Positions 49,341-60,479 of a stretch of 64,000 nt of DNA are shown here, one piece after another. Source of the DNA: Taenia hydatigena (Eukaryota; Platyhelminthes; Cestoda; Cyclophyllidea; Taeniidae). Below the pieces are notes generated by a model. That model was given only the letters and a program-made list of their open reading frames with translations, was not told the DNA's origin and ran no database searches. Positions within the stretch are counted from its first letter, which is position 1. The number at the start of each line of letters is the position of its first letter. The translations under genes and the position numbers were made by a program. Location: positions 1-64,000 of the forward strand of contig JADWOT020000005.1 in the NCBI GenBank assembly GCA_036345935.2, read 5' to 3'.

Positions 49341-51339
49341 CGACAATAACGTCTTTTAGCCATTCTTAACAAGTGGTACCACCCCTTTTAATCCAGCGAT
49401 GGATCTCCTTATCTTCACTACAGGTATGGCTCAAGTTGCTTATCATCAGATCGTGCTATATCGCATCCTAGGCACTCACTTGCACAAAGCTCTCCCTGCG
49501 GCATAAAACTAATAATAAGACTAAATCGCGTGCATAGCTATAGTGTTTTCTAATGGGCAAATTCTTGTGTCTTCTGTTGATATCTAGGAATTGAGACTTA
49601 GATTCCTTAAAAGGTGCACATATTTGCTTAAAGTTTACAAGGAAGGCGTTGTCAAAAGTTAATTAGGCTCCAAATGACTGTTTGTTCAAAGGTTTTCCTT
49701 TCAAATAACTGGCGGGATTATTACAATTGGATTGGCAGGCTAAATGCTTAGCGATTGATCTTTTATTGCGATTTGGACAAAAGTGGATTGTTTTTGCACT
49801 AGCTGAAAAGCACTTACAACATTTGTGGTGAACAAAATTCCATTCAATTAGATTCTGTTTCCTTAGCGTAATTGAGAATACCAATCCACGTAATGGTGCG
49901 CACCGAATTCGTACAACCTCTCACCTAATGGGTAAGTGAAGAATAAAGTTGGATGAGCTAGATTTTATAAAGCAACCTCATGAAACCTGACCACAGCACT
50001 TTATGTCTAAATAGGCAAACTGGACTGCGATCAGGCGTTAGTCTAGGAACTGCAACGAATGTGCTGAGCCATCCCTTTTAACGCGTTATTATCATCGGCG
50101 AATGATTAGACTACTCGCCTCATTAACTACACAAGGTTTAGTAAAACTGGTCCAATATTCTGGAGGTGGGGCATAAGTGCGAACATCGAGGAGGTAATAC
50201 CGAGGTAATACGCATAAGTCCTCTTTCAATAAGGCGCCATCTTCTCGTGCATACGAAATGCATAATTAGACTTGGCTGCTGTGCCGGAGTACCCGACTGT
50301 CGAGATGGTGGAGATGTCAGGTAATGCGGTGTGCGGCAACAAGATGGAAGTGAAGCAGTTGGTTTGTATTATTTACCGTCTAAGAGTTGATGACGAGGAG
50401 CGTATGGCCAGTCTAATGCAGGACGTAAAGGTTTGCCGCATGCATGCAATGCACATGGTGACCAGATGCTCCAGTAGATTCCTAGCAGATAGAATTTTCG
50501 GGGTCAATTATCTGGTCAAGTGTGGACTTGGGACTATCATTTAACAAAAGCTTGAATATTTTGCAGACAGCTAGTGTTTGATTCGGAGTTGCATTGGCTG
50601 TGTTGCTGTTTCGCATTCTGTGGCCCTCAAGTGCAGATGTTCTACCACTTCAATGGAAGGCATGACTGAGATCCCACCCGACAGTGTATTGACCTGTTTT
50701 GGCAGCATTTGTCTTGTAACGTAATGCTTAACCTTTCCTATGTTACAACCGCTTCTTTTCAATGCTGTTGGCTATGTGGTATGTCCGTTGTATTTAAGTG
50801 ATTGTGGGTTGCCAATTATGGATGCAGTTGGCTTCTGATCTGACTATATAAGATTTGGTGGTGATGGGAGTGGTCATTCGTGAGTTTTGTGGCGAGAGAG
50901 CGGTCTTGTTACACTATCGCATTACAATTACCCTTCATGTGGTAAAATTTGATGGCGGTTGCGGTACGGATGACAGCTGGCTTGTGGGTCTACGAGTGAA
51001 CGGAGAAATAGGCAACGTGTCCAGTCAAGGTTAAGAACCGACAGCGTATGCAGTGCTTGAGCTGATTTGCTATTGTTTTACATGTGTGATGTCCTATGCA
51101 TGCAATGATATAAAGCACAAGTCAAAATCTGATTTTATTCGGATCTATTCCATGGTGTTAAAACGGAGTGAGTAGCTCGTCTGTGACAAAATGTTTTTCC
51201 CAAAGCTGCTAAATAATTTAAATTGGCCAGTATTCTAGACGTATTTTATGGGTATTTTATTGTAGAAATTCGAAGTAAACAAGTTTACCGCGCATTATTA
51301 ATCAAGTTTTCAGGTCTGAAGTGCGAAGCCGAAATGTTT
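49341..51339. other. Interval without firm genes
   Basis: Mostly AT-rich. The plus ORF 50272-50544 is listed separately. 50513-50595 resembles 45565-45650 (shared TGGTCAAG, AACAAAAG and ATATTTTGCA landmarks). No domain or RNA gene is seen. Confidence 0.4.
50272..50544 (+). CDS. Unrecognised 90-codon ORF, possible exon
   Basis: Frame with a protein-like composition: VPEYPTVEMVEMSG, then MEVKQLVCIIYRLRVDDEERM and a Met/His/Cys-rich segment. A good splice-donor-like CAG/GTAATG occurs near 50320, so a shorter exon is possible. The start codon given is not ATG. Its 3' end lies in sequence resembling 45.57-45.65 kb, where the frame is not kept. No family is recognised. Confidence 0.18.
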   Translation: MAAVPEYPTVEMVEMSGNAVCGNKMEVKQLVCIIYRLRVDDEERMASLMQDVKVCRMHAMHMVTRCSSRFLADRIFGVNYLVKCGLGTII

Positions 51340-51800
51340 CGTGCATGGCTATTATTAATTTAGGCATGGGAAGCATCAAAATAAACTACGAAATGCAATT
51401 TATCCTTACCTGAGTTATACGCCAAGTAATGCTACAGGCGAGATTCTGATTCCAAATCCATCGCTTAGGCGTCCATGCATGGTAAGTTATGCACTAGCCA
51501 GAGGTGACACATTCTTGTGGATTTGAAGGCCATCAATGCCGTTTCCATGAAGCTCTTCCTGGTAATCAAGATATGTTTCCGATAAACCATTTTGCCAAAA
51601 TCATGATGTTTTGGTGTCGTAAGGGATGCTGTTTACTGACGAGGCGGAAAGCAGTTACCACTGATGGCCATGAAACGCTAAGCAAATTAATTAACTTAAA
51701 CACACGCGATTTACAGTAGATACATGTCTTAAAATTCACAAACATTTCATGCATCCACTTTTTATCTCAAACGATAAGTGGTACATTCCGTTTACCACGT
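51340..51800 (+). repeat. Paralogous segment, copy 2 (partner 48770-49340)
   Basis: See the partner copy. This one lies directly upstream of the TRIM-like insertion at 51930. Confidence 0.7.
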
Positions 51801-51929
51801 ATGGCCAAATGATTATTCTTTTTAAATTTTGGATGCAAGTAAATCACTAGTTATATGCATGTGGGCAGATATAGCAAGTTTCTTTATTTATTTGCATTCC
51901 ACTTTATCTTTTTTTAAAAAGGTTGTGAC

Positions 51930-52790
51930 TGTAATACTTTGGTTGTTAGAACTGCTGTTTTCTGTCAAGGTCACAGAGGTGGCCATATTGCCCTAGCTGC
52001 GTGGGGCTGGCCTCTGAGCCACGCCAGCAGCCATTTTCCCTCTGTCCGGTGAATACATATATTCTATCCTGCCACATTGCCTTCTTTTGCCTTAAGGGAG
52101 CCTCGGGACGCTACATTGGTGGCAGCGGAAAGCGAACCCGACTCTATAGGGTTACTATCCCGGTCTCTACCGCCTGTGGCATGTTGCAGCGGTGCGAAAG
52201 AAGTGCATGTGCTACCCCATCTCCGTGTTCTACAAGAAAGCTACCAACAACTGAAGCGACACTAGCCATGAAGCACCTGGAAAGCTTCGTTCCAAAGATT
52301 ACTCCTAATATCTACTTGCTTAAGGAGATCGGCGTGCTAGCGCCTCCCTGCGGACATACTGATGGTCGGCAGAACCACTTATTCCGAACTTTGTTTCCAA
52401 GGCAGACGAAACTCGAAGTGCAATGCACTGTCAAGAGGGCTCACTGACGTTGGTGTCAAGCATCGCCTCAATCGCGACGAATGTCGGCGACTGGCATGGT
52501 TAGCTCGTGGGTGCTTCCTGCAGCACTGAGGATGTTGTGATGGCTGACACGGGAGATAACCGAGGGGCGCGTCGAGGACGACGCTCGAAAGAGGAGAGGG
52601 GCAATGTAATACTTTGGTTGTTAGAACTGCTGTTTTCTGTCAAGGTCACAGAGGTGGCCATATTGCCCTAGCTGCGTGGGGCTGGCCTCTGGGCCACGCC
52701 AGCAGCCATTTTCCCTCTGTCCGGTGAATACATATATTCTATCCTGCCACTTTGCCTTCTTTTGCCTTAAGGGAGCCTCGGGACGCTACA
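51930..52790 (+). mobile_element. TRIM-like LTR element, complete copy
   Basis: 861 bp: 5' LTR 51930-52115 (186 bp, TGTAAT...CTACA), internal region 52116-52604 (489 bp), 3' LTR 52605-52790. I count two differences between the LTRs. The internal region begins TTGGTGGCAGCGG, a primer-binding-site-like motif one base after the LTR. It ends with a purine tract GAAAGAGGAGAGGGG just before the 3' LTR. The target duplication GTGAC is perfect (51925-51929 and 52791-52795). There is no gag or pol, so it must depend on enzymes from another element. This is the definition of a terminal-repeat retrotransposon in miniature; such elements (Ta-TRIM) are known in taeniid tapeworms. Confidence 0.93.
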
Positions 52791-52929
52791 GTGACAACAA
52801 AGTTTATTATCCATTCAAATCTAGACATGGATCGTTTAAGCTCCACTGTAGGAATAGCTCATATTTTTCAACGCTTGTCCAGCACTACATCACATCCGGA
52901 TTTCCGCTCCGAACTGAACGGCCACCCAG

Positions 52930-53295
52930 TTAGTCACTGTCTGGTGGGCTATCCCTAAAGGCCTGTTCTGCTAGGAGTTGCAGGGTGCTAGCATACGCAT
53001 CATCATCGTTGCCTGGCTTTTGACCGCAATAGAAAAATTCTTTAACCAGCGACTGCTCTCGCTGGTCAATGACAAGTTGAGCCAACGTCTTGCAGCACTG
53101 GTCAAGGCTAGAGTCAGGAGAGACTCTTGTATCAATCGCTGCTGATAATAGCTCTTGTGGAAGAGCACAGGGGACCAGCGGGATTCTCTGCCTCCGTGGA
53201 TATAAGTGGATGTGTAACTTAACGGCTTCCTCCCAGTCTCCGAAGTCCATGCCTTTTTTGAAGTAAAGGAGGTCTGACAACGCTACCACCAGCAT
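52930..53295 (-). pseudogene. Ty3/gypsy Gag fragment
   Basis: 121 codons paralogous to the Gag at 10495-10986: ALSDLLYFKKGMDFGDWEEA, HLYPRRQRIPLV, ALPQELLSAAID, SSLDQCCKTLAQLVIDQRE and FFYCGQKP match in order. The C-terminus is cut at 52930, about 140 bp downstream of the TRIM-like element. The upstream codons to about 53345 and the leader to about 53530 match the other family leaders (CCTCTGGCCTACAAAGCAC at 53498). Confidence 0.85.
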
Positions 53296-53530
53296 AGACG
53301 ACTCTTCCCTTCCTTCTCCTCTCTTTTTCCACCCTTACTATGAGAATGTTGATTGCTTCTAGACAACTTTATTATCTGCTGAAATAAGGTATGGGATAAC
53401 TTGGTCGAAATATCAAAGACAGGAGTGACTCAGGCCCTAGGGAGTGACCACGTTGGTCCACAATCGGATCAAGATAGTTTCGGCCTCTGGCCTACAAAGC
53501 ACATTTAAAGAACATAAGTATCGTAATAGG
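53296..53530 (-). mobile_element. Gypsy 5' leader attached to the Gag fragment
   Basis: Aligns with 10850-11060 and 38000-38190. The block from the GGCCAGAGGC motif to TTCTTTAAATGTGC is conserved. Similarity to the other two leaders ends near 53530. I could not define an LTR boundary. Confidence 0.65.
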
Positions 53531-54052
53531 AGCAGTGTAGCGCCTTCAGCTTTGTCCAGCCCCCAAGAAGTCAAAATGGACAGTCTTCGTGCAGAACACA
53601 CATCTATTTTGCGCGTCGACGACCCACCCAACGAAGGTACGGTGGAGGAGGACAAACTCATTTGCAGTTCCAAGGGACTGGGCAAGTGGGTCAGATACGA
53701 CTGGGTCAGTAGGAGTTGCGCATACCTAGAACATATCAACCCCTTACAGCCCCAACGTACTAACAGTTCTGCACGTAGGCCGTGGCTTCTAATGGGGGAA
53801 ACATTAAGACAATCTCAAAACACGCGGCTAGTCCAAGAGTATTGCCGATAAATGCAAAACGAACCCCACCTAATCATTTGATCGGAAGAATCAACTAATC
53901 AAAATCAAAAGTATTCAGCAAATAAAGCAGATTATTGAGTTGAAAAACGAAACTGTAAACAACACATGCATGCAAAATATTAAATGAAAGAAGGGAATAG
54001 AAGTGTGGGGGTGGGTATGTGGAAAAGGGGGCAGAAGACAGTAGTTATTACC
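53531..54052. other. Interval without firm genes
   Basis: The plus frame 53444-53851 (135 codons) runs out of the gypsy leader complement into unrelated sequence. It has no motif and is probably not a gene. Confidence 0.4.
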
Positions 54053-54354
54053 AAGAACTCAGCCACTCTCGTCTCAAATTTTGTGGCGATGGCCTGAGTT
54101 CGGTTAAGGCTCCGTTCCATTTCCTCTAACCCTACTTCCATGACCACCAAGACACTCCGAATGGTGGCAGTTGAGGCAGCATGTTTGCGCTAGGCTGCTT
54201 CCAGCTTCTCCGGCAGCCAAGTGTGCATAGCCTGCGGTGTTGCGTTGGATGGCGCAAGTCCCGCACATGCTTTGAACCTCGCCACTCTCTCTTCGTGATC
54301 CTTCAGTAATGGATCTGCCTGCACTGCTGTCGATGGTGTCGGTTGCCAAGACAT
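54053..54354 (-). pseudogene. Candidate exon of an unrecognised helical protein, with one in-frame stop
   Basis: A frame from ATG at 54354 runs 54 codons (MSWQPTPSTAVQADPLLKDH, EERVARFKACAGLAPSN, LPEKLEAA) to TAG. After that single stop it stays open and protein-like (STATIRSVLVVMEVGLEEME, RSLNRTQAIATKFETRVAEF) up to a good donor TTG/GTAATA at 54053. The heptad-like spacing of Leu/Val/Met in the second half suggests a coiled coil. TAG could derive from CAG by one change. An upstream exon ending CTGGCAG/GTTAGA near 54420 is possible. No family is recognised. Confidence 0.35.
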
Positions 54355-54479
54355 GCAAAAGAAACTTGTTTAGTAACATGAATTGAAAGCTAAAAATCTC
54401 ATATACGCTTCTAACCTGCCAGCTGCTTGACCTCTGTTTTAGCACCGCTTCCAGATTCATTTGCTTTCAAACGTCTCCA

Positions 54480-56570
54480 AATAACGTAGAAGACTTGCAA
54501 AAGTGAATTGACCAATAACTAGATGGAAGACTGGATTGAAGATGAATGGACTGCTTAAATAACTTAGCTTTGGATTTCTTTTTAACTAATTGATTGCTTT
54601 CCTCATACACTATCTTGGGAAACTTGAGATGACTTCAAATACATCTTCTTCCAAGCAGTAAAACAAAAAATAACCCCAAATGGTAGCCAAAAATACATTT
54701 GTACTGGAGAGATGAAGTCGTAAGTAGATTTGGGTTTTGGATGGATCCCTTACAAACGACACATTCTACGGCAAAGCGAATTCTAAAGATGATTTCGAAG
54801 AAACAACGGGACAGAATGCATAAAAAATAAAAGCGTGTCCCTATAAGATTCATTCTAGGGGGAGGCATTTTTAGTTTACACTGAATGCCGCTGCAATGAG
54901 ATTGATTTTGCGTACCTCGGCAGCGATAAGGAACTAGAGCCGGAAAAAACTGAAATACACCACATAAAAAGTGATTTGTACTTTATCCGCGTTGAGGTGA
55001 GAAGATTCAGTCAACTGGAAGGAACAACCGCCTTAGTCGTCACTTGACAAAATAGAGTGTACACTTATCCACCCATAAGAAGTGATTAAGGCACAGATAT
55101 TTTCAACGTTCACTTACAAACTGAGATGGCACCCAACCAACTATGCCTCATCTTTACAATTATCGCTGAATCTGACCAAAAGGCATTTCCAAGCAAATCG
55201 TCCGCCATTAACCAAAATAACCCACTTACTGCTAAAGGGAAACGCGCGTTTAATTGCACAAATATCACCCTAGCTCTAAATAGCTCAACAAAATCGGCCT
55301 CTAACAAAAAGTCTTAGCAAAACTGTTTGATGCAGCAACAGCTGACAGGCGTAGGCAAACTCACCCCATAAAGAGGAGCAGAAACGCCTGCCTGCGAAAC
55401 CTCCAGATGCTCGCAGTCTTCCTTGCATTGGTGGTCAAGCGCCTTCACCCGAAGGTGGTTGAACAGGGACAAAATGCTTAGCGATTATTAAGGCCACGTC
55501 TATTATCAACCGTTAACCAAATAGAAAAGTGTAAAAGAGTGGGAACTTTAACCAAGGCGTTTTGCAAAAGTAAGAAGGCACTATCGTCACCTTATAACCT
55601 ATTATTTTCACTACATCATTTTGATCCACAATACGAGGCCCTGCCTACAATGAACAAGCCCAGCACTCTTGTCTTTGAAGGCAAAACAAAAGCGCAATAG
55701 CTAGTCGGCGCTTCGCCTTTACCAATGCAGTCTTTGAGCCAACCATACTTTTGTATTTCTCAGTCAATTGTCGACACCAATACCTGGTGCTAACCACAAA
55801 GAGCTTGAGCAGAAATCATTAAATAAGAATGATAAGGAGGGTAAGCACAATGTTCATGTACGTCACGTCGCATTTCCAATGGGTAGGTGATTCAGCAATG
55901 ATCCACCAACGCTTACGGTTTTCAAGAAGCACCTCCGAAACAACTTCCAATTACATCGAATCTTATCGAGTAGACAGATAATATCCATCACCGATTCGCC
56001 GTGAACACCTGCGTCTACAGTCCAGCTTGCACCCACTAATACATACAGACCGTAGTCTCTTAGACAGGAAGTGGTGAGTGCTTTAGACCTACGAGGTGAC
56101 ATGTGTGTGAGCGATTCAGTGATAAATAAAATGAAGTGTTTATTTGCATCGTATTTGTGGCGATATCTATATATATATATGTTAATCTTCATTATAAACC
56201 ATTCACCCAGTCGGACAGACATTCGGAGAACCACCCTAAGCGCGTACAAAAAAATGTAGGACCAAAATATTTATGAACTTCAAATCCTACTTTGCCGAAT
56301 GCGATACGCCGATTACGATACAAATACTAGGCGAAAACCAAGCTTTTGTTTCGGTTTTAGAACCAATTTAAACCCCATTCAGTCTCAGCCAGTGAGTATG
56401 ACAAATCAGGGCGAGAATACCTGATTACCATGCCAGTAGTGGCTCATGCGTTCTCCAATTCCTAGCAAGTGAGTGCATCGAATTTTGCTGGAAACCGCAC
56501 AAACTGTTTAGACCATCTCATGCATTATCGAACTTCCCGTGAATCGGCAGGAGCAGAAGTTCAAATAATA
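54480..56570. other. Interval without recognised genes
   Basis: Short ORFs only, including a 128-codon minus frame at 56249-55863 that begins in low-complexity sequence around a (TA)n run at 56167-56181. No similarity to the other blocks was noticed. Confidence 0.4.
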
Positions 56571-56579
56571 ACCCAGTAA

Positions 56580-59500
56580 ATAGTATTGAATTTAACTACT
56601 TAAACCCATTATATATTTGACAATGACGGAGAATAGTTTGCGTGCCGTGGACAAAACAGAGGCCTAGGATTTCCGGTAACAGACTGTAAAGTGATCACGA
56701 TGCAAGACCGGAACCAACGTAACTCAAAACATTCCGTCAAGGATTAGGGAGTCCAAACAATGAGTCGCACAAGTCTGCTCTAGAATACAATCGCCCGTTT
56801 TCAGCGATCGGGTAGCCATCCCGATATTTTGAAATCTTGACAGGTAAGAACAACTTATGCAAGGGCAGGTTTTCTAGGATCCACGATTAATTTCGAAACA
56901 CATAACAGTAGCAGTGGAAAATCTAATTCCACAAATAAGTAGGAGTCGAATAATGAGAGCCTTCAACGCCTTTTGATTAGCTTGAGAAATAAAAAAAGGC
57001 AAGTATTTAGGCAGAATTCCAATGCCCAGTTGATAGCAAAATAAAGGTAAAGTTAAATTTGATCAACGTTTGTAATGGGAAAGAGAAGACTTGCAGTTTG
57101 GCAAAACAGGTGCCTCGGAATCTCTCCTTTTCTTTCTCCAAGACAACAACGATCGATTAAGCCACTTGTGCTCCAGGCCCTACCATCCCCAGAGGTCACT
57201 CCATCTTCCACTCCAGATGTCTGGACTATCCGTAACACACTGACGAACCGTGTCATTAAGTTCAAAGCCGCACCGAACGGCACTGAGGAAGCAGGGGTGA
57301 CAACAGAACAATCAGCATTGCTGCCTCGATTTCAGGAGCATTAGGGGTCAAAGGGCGAATTGGTAGCAGAATTGACACGCCACTTATCTACGCAGTAATG
57401 GATCCACGCCACCTAAAACAAAGTAGAGTTGGTGGGCTAGAGTTATTAGTGAAATGACGATTTTGGTAAAAGAGGGGCACAATGGAAAAGATTAAGTGGT
57501 TGTTCGCCTTTATATCAGAGACGGTACCCACGCGAGCGGTCCTGATTTGACGGTCCTAGGGGAGATACAATAAGCAGGTTCCGGCCACTTCATTTGCCCC
57601 ATCGCACTCCTTACCTCTAAGGAAAGTAGGGATAACAGTGAAGTGGATGGAAGGTGAATAGACTCACTATAAGACACCGAAGAGTAGCTATATGCTCCAA
57701 AGCAAGGACAATAACCGGAAACCAACCAAAACTAACGGCAGGGTAAAGCAAAAATAAATCGGCATTTCTAAGCATATGCAACTACTACGCTGAATTCGAG
57801 AAATGAGCTGGCTCAACATTCGTATTTGACTCCCTCACTGTATGCTAAGTAGGTGCAAGGTTTTTACTTACTTCCTCAAGGTCAAATAAACGTCAAGATC
57901 ACTTCTGATCGCCTACATAAGTGTGTCCACCACCAATTCTTTTTTCGCGTCAATTTACATTGAGTACTCGGGGTGACTAAGACGCATCTGCCCCCCATCC
58001 CGGCAACGCACGAACGCAATGCTTTCTGACGTGCATTTGACAATCCTTGCAGCCATCTTCGACAACGCAATGACATAGGTCGAGCAACATAGAAAATCAA
58101 TTTTTATTAAGAGATACCAATTCAACCCACCAAGTCAATTCTGATGGCAATCAGTACTTCATTAATGTTCGTTTTTCCGATTCAATTCCCAAAATAAGTG
58201 AAAGATTAGGAAATAAATCAGAAACATTAACTGCCAATGGCAATGCTACTGGAATTCAACAAAAATACAGAGAAGAAAGTGCGATAAATCACAACAGGTA
58301 CCATTATGGTAGCGCTACACTAAAGAAGAAATAAACCAACGAGGCATAAAATGAGCGTTACGGCTCCACGTGTTTCCTGGCTGGCATGTTTTCAACGCAT
58401 ACAGAATCCACTTACAAAGATGTCCGAATGGCTGAATCATACAGTACGCTACAGAAAAGAAATCAACTCTCAGGATATGACTTTACTTACCCACGAAAAA
58501 TTGTCTACATAAAATAAGTTTAATAATCCACCAAGGAAGATCCTTTGCATATTTCACTACCCTAACCCCAACTGATATGCTTATAGGACTTCAAATCAGT
58601 CATTATGACTGACGTTCTAGAGTAGGTATTGGACCCATTTGAAATAACCAGCACGCCAAATGTATGTAACGTTAGTAATTGAAGGGTGAGCACTTACCAC
58701 AGCTTCTACCCGAAATGCCACCGGGGACGCAATCTTTAAGCGTTCGCCTTCGCCGTATGCTCGTTGCCATGGTAATGCAGTTCTCTGCCCCAAGGAAGGA
58801 GAGCTTGAAGAATCACAAGTTTTCAAACTGAGCAACAAGTCTCAGGATAAAAGGGTACGAGCCCTTTCAGCACAACAATGGCTGTACAGCACAGAGGAGA
58901 CATTTACTGTATCCTTTGCAACTGAGAGATTGAAACTATGCCCATACACGGAAATCCTCATGATTTACAACCAACGCGGCTACTTTTTTACAGCATTTAG
59001 ATAATATTTACCTAGGGGAAATTAAAGCCCTGCGTAAATAGGCTTAATTGAGACCATGAAGCGGAAGCAAAGCATCGACTTTTAATTTTGGCACTTTCGA
59101 ATCCAAATTGTTTCGCATCTACTCCTACACCTACACCGAGACGATGTTTGGTATGACTGCTTCACTCATTAAGAAATGGATGAGCTACACCCGAACCGGT
59201 TCGCCACCTGTATAAGGGTGGAAATTATTCATCTATTCAACAAAGTCAGCATGCGATCCTTCATTTTTGCTAACCACTGAAGTCAGCGAATTCTTTATCG
59301 ATTAGGGTAAGGAAAAGGAAGTGCCGCAAAAGCTCTAGTCGATAAGCGGATCCTCACGTTTAACCGCTAAGACAACTAAAATTCACAGTTTTAAGCTTAG
59401 CAATACGCTAGAGGACGAAATTCGAGGCAACGCTTTACATAATGCGGTTGCTGCATTATCTGCATACCGGCTCCTTAGCTCAATCGTTTGATTTCATCAA

Positions 59501-59980
59501 ACAACTATCATGGAGCCTCAAACATTGTCTAAACCGTCTAAAGTGGTAAACCCATCGTTTCAGTGTGCAAATCCTTGCTTAAAAATGAAAAGCTGGTAAC
59601 GGATGATAAAAAAACAGACCCCTGCCTTCCGCTACAAGTTAAAGGCATAAAATCATAGAAACAGTAGACCTTATTCCTATGCAAAAAGTGCTTGGAGTAA
59701 ATAGGTGCAGTTCACACCAGACTTCAATCAAGCAAGTCAATGGAATTCGAGTAAATCACGACAAGCATTACACAGACCATGAACTCAGCAAGCATAAGGG
59801 TTTAGCCATAAGTATATATATGTGTATGTCACCTAAGTCGAGAATTTTCACAACAAATATCCACATACCTCGACTCACTAGCGTAAATAGCAAATCACGC
59901 ACAGCGACGGCCACACCAAAGCTCAGCACTTTGCACATGCCGCCAAAGGCATGAAACGGATATTGGTTATGGGAAAAGCA
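56580..59980 (+). repeat. Unit C: old diverged copy of the first part of unit B
   Basis: Colinear with 33700-37360 at an offset of 22.9 falling to 22.6 kb. Landmarks: ATTTGACAATGACG (56616), GGGAAAGAGAAGACTTGCAG (57078), CACTGACGAACCGTG (57239), CACCAATTCTTTTT (57931), AATGTATGTAACGTTAG (58659), CAATACGCTAGAGGACG (59401) and CTCACTAGCGTAAATAGC (59874). More diverged from both B and the arms than those are from each other. The part of unit B beyond 37.4 kb is not present here. Confidence 0.8.
57075..57344 (+). pseudogene. Possible relic coding region (unit C)
   Basis: 89 codons from MGKRRLAV to a stop. It is the uninterrupted counterpart of the two overlapping frames at 34174 and 34325 in unit B. 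Pro/Ser/Thr-rich in the middle (LPSPEVTPSSTPDV). No start context, splice sites or family signature are evident. Confidence 0.2.
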
Positions 59981-60124
59981 AAATACATTTCACAAGAATT
60001 AGTATTTACATTAAGATCCACAGTAATTAAGTTATTATTTATTCCATGCGAATAAACATATGCATCCAAGATATACAACTTTGAAAATTAATCGAACGTG
60101 ACTTCAAAACGATGCTTCGTAGTT

Positions 60125-60403
60125 TCAATTATTACTGATAACACAGATAAGACTTTCTCTGCTATTTTGTCGATTTAAATTTTTGTTTGGCACAATCATT
60201 TTGCTTTTAGTTTTTTCAACTATTACATCAAACAATGATGATATATTTGTGTAACGCTCATGTATCTTTAAAAATACCTTTTGGGCGAGAGGCAAAAACG
60301 GCTTGAATTTCTCGACGCCGACAAAGGCCATCATACAATGCTTTATGATTAGCAGTGAATTCACAGTTCTGTCAAGACAATAAAAGTGTTTCGGAACCGT
60401 CAC
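60125..60403 (-). CDS. Unrecognised 92-codon ORF
   Basis: ATG-started frame (MTVPKHFYCLDRTVNSLLII) with a hydrophobic-aromatic middle (FVGVEKFKPFLPLAQKVFLK) and a Lys/Asn-rich end. The composition is more protein-like than that of most frames here, and it lies just after unit C ends. No motif, paralogue or splice signal helps, and the AT-rich context makes a chance ORF plausible. Confidence 0.2.
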   Translation of the reverse strand: MTVPKHFYCLDRTVNSLLIIKHCMMAFVGVEKFKPFLPLAQKVFLKIHERYTNISSLFDVIVEKTKSKMIVPNKNLNRQNSRESLICVISNN

Positions 60404-60479
60404 CTTATGTCAGGAATAGCCGCAGAAGAGGGAAGAAGAATGAATAAATCCATATGAATTCAATTTGTATAAATGATAT

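Noticed and set aside
52001..52447. 148-codon ORF across the TRIM-like element
   Set aside because: Spans LTR and internal region; the second copy has a different frame because of the 35 bp length difference, so there is no sign of a conserved protein.
53444..53851. 135-codon plus ORF
   Set aside because: Starts in the complement of a gypsy leader and runs into unrelated sequence without any motif.
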